From: CAZICM01 sp964537685
Lineage (GTDB): Bacteria > Myxococcota_A > Polyangia > Polyangiales > Polyangiaceae
Assembly: GCA_964537685.1 (NCBI GenBank)
Contig: CAZICM010000005.1
Location: 1 to 64,000, forward strand
DNA: 64,000 nt
Reading direction: 5' to 3'
The notes beneath the pieces are model-generated. The model was not told the origin of the DNA. It worked only from the letters and a program-made list of their open reading frames with translations, and did no database searches. A program made the position numbers and the translations under genes. This document shows positions 1-6,629 of this stretch, piece after piece (the first letter of the stretch is position 1; each line of letters starts with the position of its first letter).

Positions 1-445
1 GGGCTTCAAATTCAGGCGCTGCGGGCATTTGCTCGGGATGATGATGAACGAGCAATGGGATGATCACAGGCAATTTTTTGGATTGGGGATGCTTTTCGAT
101 AAAGTCCTCCCACGCTCGCACTTGATAAGCCAGCATGCGCAAGGGCATCCAGGGGTCTCCACTGCTCTGATGCTCGAATAGAATGTAGATCAGCGCGGCA
201 CTGCCATCCTTAAGCCGGACGGAGTAGAGCAAATCCGAGTAGAGATTTTTGAGATGTTGATCGACAAAACTTGCGGATTGCAATTCGAGCGTATTGAGCT
301 CGAAGCGGACCAGCGCTTCTTGGGGCAAGAGCCAGCGCAACAGGCCCGCTGCATTCTCAGGCTCAGAGAACATCGAGCGAAAAAGGCTATCGTGAGGGTT
401 CTGGTGAAAATCGTCGCTGTGTGGGGCCGTATCGCTCGATTGCAT
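1..445 (-). CDS. Rpn-family recombination-promoting nuclease / putative transposase, 3' end outside window
   Basis: The reverse-strand frame stays open for 148 codons from the ATG at 445 to the window edge, so the C-terminus is missing. The reading (start MQSSDTAPHSDDF, then HDSLFRSMFSEPENAAGLL, LLYSVRLKDG, ALIYILFEHQS, PLRMLAYQVRAWED, LPVIIPLLVHH) matches the N-terminal core of the Rpn / transposase_31 family (PF04754). These are PD-(D/E)XK nucleases often found in many divergent copies. The LLYSV...YILFEHQSS stretch is where the family carries its catalytic Asp, Glu and Gln. Known members (E. coli RpnA) promote RecA-independent recombination. Here the role is inferred only. It lies downstream of a terminator-like hairpin, so it is probably transcribed separately from the next gene. 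Confidence 0.8.
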   Translation of the reverse strand, partial: MQSSDTAPHSDDFHQNPHDSLFRSMFSEPENAAGLLRWLLPQEALVRFELNTLELQSASFVDQHLKNLYSDLLYSVRLKDGSAALIYILFEHQSSGDPWMPLRMLAYQVRAWEDFIEKHPQSKKLPVIIPLLVHHHPEQMPAAPEFEA

Positions 446-526
446 GAAGAATCATGCAACTACAAAAGGATTGAGCAAAAAGCAATACCATTTATATAGA
501 ACCCCATCCCTCAGATACGGCGCCGA

Positions 527-559
527 TCGAAAACCCATCTCATCTTGCTGAGATGGGTT
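527..559 (-). terminator. Intrinsic terminator-like hairpin behind the 560-1825 gene
   Basis: An 11-bp perfect inverted repeat (AACCCATCTCA at 532-542, its complement at 549-559) has a 6-base loop. Read on the minus strand it follows the stop codon directly and is followed by a short T run. It separates the membrane protein gene from the Rpn-like gene. Confidence 0.65.
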
Positions 560-1825
560 CTATTCATCGCGTTTTAACGTTTCAGGCTCTACATCGGCCC
601 CCAAGGCCATCGCATGCAAACGGTATTCAAATACAGATTCATATAAAATCCTCCGGGTAAACATCTGTTCGTATTTTTCTAATACTTGATCCAATTGGCC
701 GCGGCTTTCCCGCGCGTCAACATTCAAAGCCATCGGCGATATCTTCGCGCAGATTTCCGGCGAAAGAAGGCATACCCGCGAAAGCTCACCCGAATCCACC
801 TCCATCGCCTCGTAACGCGCGTCTGGATCAATCCTAAATAAATTCTTCGTCGGCTTTTCTTTTTTCAGCCGGGACAGCGCGGACTTCGATTGATCAATGG
901 CTGTCCAAATGCGCTTGAGCAACCACGCACCTGCCGATATTTGCAGCCCAAGCGCGGCATCCAATGCTGTTTCATCCTCTTTGCGCGCCTCCACAAGCGC
1001 TTGGGAAAGAGCCTTTTCAGCGGCAAACCCCGCCACCCGTTCACTCACATATTTGCCCACCCATATTCCCCAAAACCATGGTGTGAATGGTGTAAACCAT
1101 AATTCTCGAAGCCCCAGCCGCTGATAAAGCTCGCTCCATACCCGGCTAAAATCCCTCACGGCGCGCGTATCGCCAAATTGAAATCGCAATTGCGCAAGCC
1201 GAAGAAGCGTATTCAGCGATTTAGGCCCGCCAAATAAAAGAAGTGCAATTCCAATATCCGTTTTCCGCTTGTTCACTTGAACACGGGCGTCATGTGCAAT
1301 CGAAATAGGTTGAATGCCTAAAGTATCGGTTACAATTTTATTTTCATCGGGCTCCAATACAATAGGCAATCCATAGCGGTTTTTAGCCGGACGCCTAAAG
1401 ACGTCAATCGTTGAACCAAGGGCGGAGAGCGTATCGCGGGGAATGCTCAGCAGAATATATCCCTGCTGAATCAAGATGAAAAATGCCGCCGGAAATGTCC
1501 ATCCGGGTAAATGCAATGCCCGGGAACGAATCCACAGCACATGCAGGCATGCCGATAGAAATAAATGCGCCCATGAAATAAGGGCGCACACAGCCGCCGC
1601 GCTTCCCAGCAACAATGCCGCCCAAATCCAAAAAGACGATAATCTATTTGATCGAATTGAAAAGCGGCGCATCGCCAAGAGAGCAAAAATACCAGGCATA
1701 AGCAATGCCGCGTGAAGCCAATGCAGCGTGCGGGCCGCCGAAGCAAACCAAAGCGTAAATCCCACAGGCAAAAGCCCCATGGTTCCCAATACAATCAGAA
1801 TGATTAGACCCGCTCCCTTGCTCAT
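560..1825 (-). CDS. Membrane protein of unknown function, 421 aa
   Basis: I do not recognise this protein. The first 130 residues or so hold four or five hydrophobic segments (LIILIVLGTMGLLPVGF, LHAALLMPGIFALLA, FWIWAALLLGSAAAVCALI, FPAAFFILIQQGYILLSI). A soluble part of about 290 residues follows with mixed helical character. A further weakly hydrophobic WFTPFTPWFWGIWVGKY stretch sits near residue 245. The C-terminal part resembles no domain I can name. The ATG at 1825 fits because the first membrane segment begins right after it. The gene stands alone, ends in a hairpin, and faces away from the lipoprotein gene at 1999. The call as a real gene rests on length, membrane topology and lack of competing frames. 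Confidence 0.75.
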   Translation of the reverse strand: MSKGAGLIILIVLGTMGLLPVGFTLWFASAARTLHWLHAALLMPGIFALLAMRRFSIRSNRLSSFWIWAALLLGSAAAVCALISWAHLFLSACLHVLWIRSRALHLPGWTFPAAFFILIQQGYILLSIPRDTLSALGSTIDVFRRPAKNRYGLPIVLEPDENKIVTDTLGIQPISIAHDARVQVNKRKTDIGIALLLFGGPKSLNTLLRLAQLRFQFGDTRAVRDFSRVWSELYQRLGLRELWFTPFTPWFWGIWVGKYVSERVAGFAAEKALSQALVEARKEDETALDAALGLQISAGAWLLKRIWTAIDQSKSALSRLKKEKPTKNLFRIDPDARYEAMEVDSGELSRVCLLSPEICAKISPMALNVDARESRGQLDQVLEKYEQMFTRRILYESVFEYRLHAMALGADVEPETLKRDE

Positions 1826-1998
1826 TAGAAAAATCCAATCTCGCCATTAAGCAAGAATAATGCAAAAAAATAAATGCGCCCCGCCCAATCGCCGCTATGA
1901 TGCGGCCTATCACGGAAAGACGAGCAACTCATTGCGCGGTCGTCATTTTCGTTTCCACGCATGAGCCCCACCGCTTTGCATAAAGGAGATTGTAAACA

Positions 1999-3021
1999 AT
2001 GCACCTAAAACCCTTGTTTCACGGCTTGCTCGCCACCTGTTTTCTCATTTCCGCTACGGCAGGACTTGCCGGATGCAGCAAAAAAGACGAAGCATCCGCG
2101 GTGGCCGAACAGGGCGTTACCGCCGAGAATATCGCTGACTCAGGCGCGATTACCGAAAAACACGATGCCGGCGAGACGGTGTGGTCGGTTGCTCCTGAAG
2201 GGCAAGTAAAGCTTCTTGTCAAGGGGTCCGATGGAAAGCCCATCGATAAAAATGTAACGGGCACGCTAATGGTAAAGGCCGCAGGCGATAAAGAGGCCAA
2301 GCCCACCACCGTGAATTTAGAGCCCGAACCGAAGACCGGCCTGCTCGTCGCCACGGTGCCCAAGCTCGAAGCCGATATCACCGAAATAAAATATGAATTG
2401 AAAGCCGACGGAAAACCGATGAAGGGCGCTCTTCACGTTCCCGTGGGAGGCACGGCCGAAATCGTCGCCAATGCGAAAGTAGCGGCCGAAGCCAAAGTCG
2501 ACACAAGCAAAAAAGGCCCGAACGGCGGCGTAATTCAAGTCGTCGGCGACGATACGATCGAAGTGGTCGCCGATAAATCAAGCGGCAAAGTCCGGGTTTA
2601 TTTTCTTGATGCCGATCTAAAGCCGGTCAAGGTTGTCACCGAAAAGAAAGTCACGGTGGCGGTCGTCACTCAAAACGGTCCTGAAACGGTTATATTGGAA
2701 CCCGATTCAGGCGGATTGTATTTCACGGGCAAGCTAAACGTGGCCGTCAATCCTGTGAAATTGACGGTGGGCGTGCGGCACAAGGATCGGGCGCATGTGG
2801 TGCTGGTGGGTCATCGTCCGCACACGGTGGTGGTGGTGGGCGCGGCGGCTGTTCCAGCGGTCTTTGTGGTGGCCAACGCAGGGTGGGGCGTAACCGTGGG
2901 AGCGCCGGCGGTCATTATTCACGACGACGATGACGACGATCATCACTGGCGCGGTAAAGGCAAAGGCAAAGGCCGGGTAAAGGTCAAGGGCGGCAAGGGA
3001 ATTAATATTCACATCCATTGA
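1999..3021 (+). CDS. Lipoprotein with PNGG-type beta domain and Asp/His-rich C-terminal tail
   Basis: A signal peptide with lipobox LAGC (Cys near residue 26) predicts a membrane-anchored lipoprotein. Residues 170-215 or so (KGPNGGVIQVVGDD, IEVVADKSSGKVRVYFLDAD) resemble the small beta domain seen beside periplasmic metal-handling proteins, where a GP(N/H)GG motif opens the fold. The C-terminus changes abruptly: hydrophobic Val/Ala repeats (VVVVGAAAVPAVFVV), then six Asp and two His, then repeated KGK and GINIHIH. This tail is a plausible divalent-metal binding region, but that is inference. A good ribosome site (AAGGAG at 1983) supports the ATG at 1999. The gene converges with the gamma-carboxylase homologue six bases downstream. 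Confidence 0.8.
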   Translation: MHLKPLFHGLLATCFLISATAGLAGCSKKDEASAVAEQGVTAENIADSGAITEKHDAGETVWSVAPEGQVKLLVKGSDGKPIDKNVTGTLMVKAAGDKEAKPTTVNLEPEPKTGLLVATVPKLEADITEIKYELKADGKPMKGALHVPVGGTAEIVANAKVAAEAKVDTSKKGPNGGVIQVVGDDTIEVVADKSSGKVRVYFLDADLKPVKVVTEKKVTVAVVTQNGPETVILEPDSGGLYFTGKLNVAVNPVKLTVGVRHKDRAHVVLVGHRPHTVVVVGAAAVPAVFVVANAGWGVTVGAPAVIIHDDDDDDHHWRGKGKGKGRVKVKGGKGINIHIH

Positions 3022-3027
3022 CAGCCT

Positions 3028-4410
3028 TTATTCACCTTGGCCGCTGCTATCACGCATATATCCTTCCGGACACTGCCCTCCCTCAAGATTCTCAAATAAA
3101 TGCTCTGGCTCCGCAGCGGCCAAATCCGCCTTTGGATTGATTAAATACCGGAATGGCCCTCCATTGAGCGAAGCGACGATTTCCACGCGCACAATTGGCC
3201 GCACGCCCATTTCCTTTTCTTTTAAATCGGCGACATACCGGGCGAATTGCACGACCATATCGGGCCTCACAACCATTTTATCAAATTGACGTTCCAATAA
3301 AATCGATTTGGGGTCCACATGATGGGTATGCCCCGTCCGGGGATCGGTTATTTCCATTCCATAAGAACACGCATCTTTATCGCGGAGCTTCATTCTCCAG
3401 GAAAAACGGTGGCCCTCTTCCGTCCATGTCACATCGCCCGCATACAGCCAATGCCGCAGCGGCAAGAGCAAATGCACCAGAATGTAGGCATGGAGAAACA
3501 ATACCATCGCATTGCCAGCTTTTGAAGGCGGCTGGGCTTTATATTCAGGCGGATCTCCGGCTTCAACACCCAGCCGGACGAGCGCGCGCCTAAGCCCGGA
3601 AGGCTCCGCAAATAAAACAAGCGAGGCCATCATCACATAAGGGAAAATGCCAATATTAAAAATATAGGCGTTGAGCGAATTAAATAAAATGGCCAGCACC
3701 GCCCCCATCCAAAATGTGCGGCGCGAAAACAATAAAAAACCCATGCTGAGATCGATTAAAAACCCGGCCCACGCAAAGATAAGCGCGGTCGTCCGGTATT
3801 CAAATAAAGGCCCCAGCACCGGGAGATGAGAACGGGAAAGAAGCCAGGAATCCAAGGGCCTCGCGCTAAGCCAATCGGCATTTATTTTCGCAATGGCCCC
3901 AAAGAAATAAACAATCGCAAATTGAAGCCTTAGCACGAGGCGCGCATAACGGGGCGATGTCTCGGGCTCCGAGGGAAAAAAAAGCTTTCTATCCAAGGAA
4001 AACGCGCGGTTCAGGGGAAAGAGCGCGAAGAGAAACGATAGAAGGCAGACCAAATACAAATGATTTAAATATTGCGACTTGTCGAGCAGAAATACATAGG
4101 TGAATGCAATACAAAACAATATGGCAACATAACGATAAAAAATCCCCGCGATCAGCAAAACCGATAAAATGCCCAGCAATACAAAGTGAATGTACATCCC
4201 ATAGCCAGGCCAGGGCTGAATACCGGGGATATAACTAAAATAAAAAACCGGCTCGACATAATAGCGGCCAATGCGGTGGCCAAGCGCATAACGGCACACC
4301 TCCCACAGCATCACGCTTCCAAATAAAATCCTAAATACACCAAGCGAAGCCGCATCCTCGGGCTCCTGCAAATACGCCTTCCACCGTTCCCAGCTTCTGT
4401 GCTCCTTCAT
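3028..4410 (-). CDS. Vitamin K-dependent gamma-carboxylase homologue (HTTM/VKG carboxylase family)
   Basis: This is a polytopic membrane protein of about 460 aa. Family hallmarks (PF05090/HTTM) are DAASLGVFRILFG near the N-terminus, YLNHLYLVCLLSFLFALFP, VYFFGAIAKINADWL and LPLRHWLYAGDVTWTEEGHRFSWRMKLRDK. In animals the enzyme converts Glu to gamma-carboxyglutamate using vitamin K hydroquinone, O2 and CO2. The pairs N116-H117 and K175 here align with human N159-H160 and the catalytic base K218, so catalytic competence is plausible. The substrate in bacteria is unknown. I chose the ATG at 4410 because a GAGG lies seven bases upstream; the longest open frame starts at 4437. It is divergent from the PglZ-like gene with about 120 bases between starts. 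Confidence 0.88.
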   Translation of the reverse strand: MKEHRSWERWKAYLQEPEDAASLGVFRILFGSVMLWEVCRYALGHRIGRYYVEPVFYFSYIPGIQPWPGYGMYIHFVLLGILSVLLIAGIFYRYVAILFCIAFTYVFLLDKSQYLNHLYLVCLLSFLFALFPLNRAFSLDRKLFFPSEPETSPRYARLVLRLQFAIVYFFGAIAKINADWLSARPLDSWLLSRSHLPVLGPLFEYRTTALIFAWAGFLIDLSMGFLLFSRRTFWMGAVLAILFNSLNAYIFNIGIFPYVMMASLVLFAEPSGLRRALVRLGVEAGDPPEYKAQPPSKAGNAMVLFLHAYILVHLLLPLRHWLYAGDVTWTEEGHRFSWRMKLRDKDACSYGMEITDPRTGHTHHVDPKSILLERQFDKMVVRPDMVVQFARYVADLKEKEMGVRPIVRVEIVASLNGGPFRYLINPKADLAAAEPEHLFENLEGGQCPEGYMRDSSGQGE

Positions 4411-4530
4411 CCCCATGCCTCGCGCGGCGCCGCCCATAACAATAAGCGCAATCGCCCTAACTCAAAGCTTTTTCATGCGGGGCTCCGCCGAAAATTCGCC
4501 ATTTTTAGACGGCTCTGTAAGTGTCGGCTC

Positions 4531-6240
4531 ATGGTTTTGGCCATGGCTCACAGCCCAATGCATGTTTCGTCCATCCCCGCAAGCTCCGAGATGTCCGCTA
4601 AAACGGCCTCCGCAGGCTATGTTCAATTTGTTTCGGCACCTCTATTTTCCGAGCTGGGGCTGGAGCTGCGCAAGCGGCGTTTTCTGGTCGCCTGTGTGCC
4701 TGCCGAAGGTCCGGATGCCCAATGCGGCGGGCTGGGAAAAGCGATCGAATTGGCCGTAGAAAGCTCGCTTTCCATGCGCGGCGCTCTTCCTCCCCAGCCT
4801 TGTGCCCAGCCCGAACTTCAGCATCAAATTCGCGATCAGGTGTGGCGCGCGCGGCTGCTCAGCCTGGAGGGCTTGGTGCTTCTGTTTCCTTCGCTGTCGG
4901 CTTTCGCCAACGGCCATCACGAGCTTTCAGATGCCGATGCGCAAGCGCTCGGGGCATGGCTGCACGCGGCCGAGCGCGAGCCTTGTGTGCTCTTGTTTTC
5001 GGAGTCCGATCGCGAGCTTAAAATGCGCGTAAGCGTGCCTTTGGCCGAGCTTGCCGCGCCTCCGCGCGCCGCTCCCCAATCTCTTCAAGCCGAACCGGAA
5101 GCCATTTCGGATACACCTCCGGCCGCAGAGGCGAGCGATGAAACGCCGCATCAAGACCTCGCCGAACTCACCGCCGAATCAACTCCACCCAATATTGATT
5201 CAATTCAAGAAGATTTTATCCCGGAAGCGGGCCAAGAACAACTCCAGAGCTCAGCCCATTCCGATGAGATTGAAGTGGAAATCGCGGCGGATGAAAACGA
5301 TAGTATTCCTCCCGCACCCGAACGCCGCCCCGAACCGGTTGCGCCTCCCGCCAAGGCAGCCGACGCCGCATCCCTGCGGAGAAGCACCGAACGCATTCTG
5401 GGAGCCTCCGAACGCCGGACATTCGCGATGGAGCTCGAAGCGGCGCGGGGCCCGAAGCCCATGCGCACCATTTTGGATTTATTTATGACGCGCTACACAC
5501 CGCTGCTTTCCGCGCTTAATCAAGGCGAACGCGATGGTTTTGTGCGCGCCGCCGTAGACAATTTCCGGTCGAATTTCGAGCATAGCTACCGCGAGAGTTT
5601 TGCTTCGATGCGGGTAACAGGGAAGCGTCCGCCCATGGTTTTTGATGCGCCGGATGTGGCCGCGAAAATCGCGAGGCTCAATGGAGCGCGGGCCGTGAGG
5701 CTTCTCTTGGTGGATGCCATGAGCTTCGATTTGGGTGAACGCATGAATGCATTGCTAAAAGAACGGATTGGCACGCATTCTATTTGTGTCGATCAGGCAT
5801 TATTGTGGTCGGCGCTTCCAACGGTAACGGCGCAGCAATTGGCGTTGCTGGCGCGGGGTGTGGACGGTTTGCGCGAAGATCCCGAGGCCAAGGGCGACGA
5901 ACATGAAATCGCGCGGGGGCGGGCGGTGACGACGATTCGGCGGGAGCGGGCGGGCTCGCGGGAAATATTAAAATTGGATTGCGTTGAAGCGCGGATTCGC
6001 GCGCCGGGCGGCGATTACGCGGGGCGTATGGGCGCGATGGCCGAAGAGCTTTCGCAGATTGTGGCGAAGTGTTTAGAGAGCCAATCGCCGAGGACGCTGG
6101 TGTTTGTATTCGGCGATCATGGTTTTAGAATTCCCGCGGCGGAGGGCGGCGCGGCGGCGCTGGCTTTTTCGCAGGGCGGAGCATCGCCGGAAGAGGTGCT
6201 GGTGCCTGGATATGCATGGTTAACGGGCAGCATTCATTAA
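4531..6240 (+). CDS. PglZ-domain protein (alkaline-phosphatase superfamily), orphan
   Basis: The 569-aa product has an N-terminal globular part (about residues 20-180), an acidic Pro/Glu/Ala-rich linker (180-290), and a C-terminal half resembling the PglZ domain (PF08665). The visible motifs are VRLLLVDAMSFDLGERM (metal-binding Asp), LPTVTAQQ (nucleophile Thr region), VFVFGDHGFRIP (Asp-His metal pair) and GGASPEEVLVPG near the end. PglZ belongs to the BREX and Pgl phage-defence systems, but no pglX, brxC or other partner lies nearby, so a defence role is not supported. The start is uncertain: the frame is open back to 4399, but that part overlaps the divergent gene antisense. ATG codons at 4531 and 4543 are both possible. 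It converges with the MAPEG gene, and the two ends overlap by four bases. Confidence 0.78.
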   Translation: MVLAMAHSPMHVSSIPASSEMSAKTASAGYVQFVSAPLFSELGLELRKRRFLVACVPAEGPDAQCGGLGKAIELAVESSLSMRGALPPQPCAQPELQHQIRDQVWRARLLSLEGLVLLFPSLSAFANGHHELSDADAQALGAWLHAAEREPCVLLFSESDRELKMRVSVPLAELAAPPRAAPQSLQAEPEAISDTPPAAEASDETPHQDLAELTAESTPPNIDSIQEDFIPEAGQEQLQSSAHSDEIEVEIAADENDSIPPAPERRPEPVAPPAKAADAASLRRSTERILGASERRTFAMELEAARGPKPMRTILDLFMTRYTPLLSALNQGERDGFVRAAVDNFRSNFEHSYRESFASMRVTGKRPPMVFDAPDVAAKIARLNGARAVRLLLVDAMSFDLGERMNALLKERIGTHSICVDQALLWSALPTVTAQQLALLARGVDGLREDPEAKGDEHEIARGRAVTTIRRERAGSREILKLDCVEARIRAPGGDYAGRMGAMAEELSQIVAKCLESQSPRTLVFVFGDHGFRIPAAEGGAAALAFSQGGASPEEVLVPGYAWLTGSIH

Positions 6241-6629
6241 GCCATATAGGCCAATACAAATAAGCCCGCCGTCGCTAGAAAACCCACGGCCCACACCGCC
6301 GTCCTCAGCGTTCCAAAACCCGCCACATACACAAAGGGATACACCGTGCGCGCCACAATATGAGCGACCGCAAACACGGCGCTAAGCGATGCATTGGCGC
6401 GCGTGAGGTGGGACAGAATGACCGCCGCCGCAAAAGGCGCAAAGGATTCAAAGCCATTCTGATGAGCTGCATTGGCGCGAAGCCCCTTGGAATCAAGCGA
6501 TTTTTGCTGTTCCCGGGGATTGATATTATCCAGGCCCCCAGGCATCCGCTGCTGAGCCTGAATCACCATAATACGCGGCAAATAAATAAGAGCGAATGCA
6601 GCGCCAATGCAATAGAGATGTATGTTCAT
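6237..6629 (-). CDS. MAPEG-family membrane protein
   Basis: The small integral membrane protein has 130 aa and four hydrophobic segments. The signature region LDSKGLRANAAHQNGFESFAPFAAAVI matches the MAPEG family (PF01124), whose members include glutathione transferases and eicosanoid enzymes. FESFAPFAAAVI and the downstream R(T/V)VYPFVYVAG stretch are typical. The start at 6629 (MNIHLYCIG) gives the family-length protein; the longer frame to 6701 adds unrelated residues. Its ATG overlaps the stop of the upstream GH15 gene by four bases (ATGA), so the two are likely translated in series. Substrate unknown. Confidence 0.85.
   Translation of the reverse strand: MNIHLYCIGAAFALIYLPRIMVIQAQQRMPGGLDNINPREQQKSLDSKGLRANAAHQNGFESFAPFAAAVILSHLTRANASLSAVFAVAHIVARTVYPFVYVAGFGTLRTAVWAVGFLATAGLFVLAYMA

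Noticed and set aside
4399..4530. Extended N-terminus of the PglZ-like protein
   Set aside because: These codons lie antisense over the start of the gamma-carboxylase gene and encode a basic, unstructured peptide.
4531..6240. BREX phage-defence system
   Set aside because: Only a PglZ-like domain is present; no methylase, BrxC-like ATPase or BrxL-like protease is in the flanking genes.
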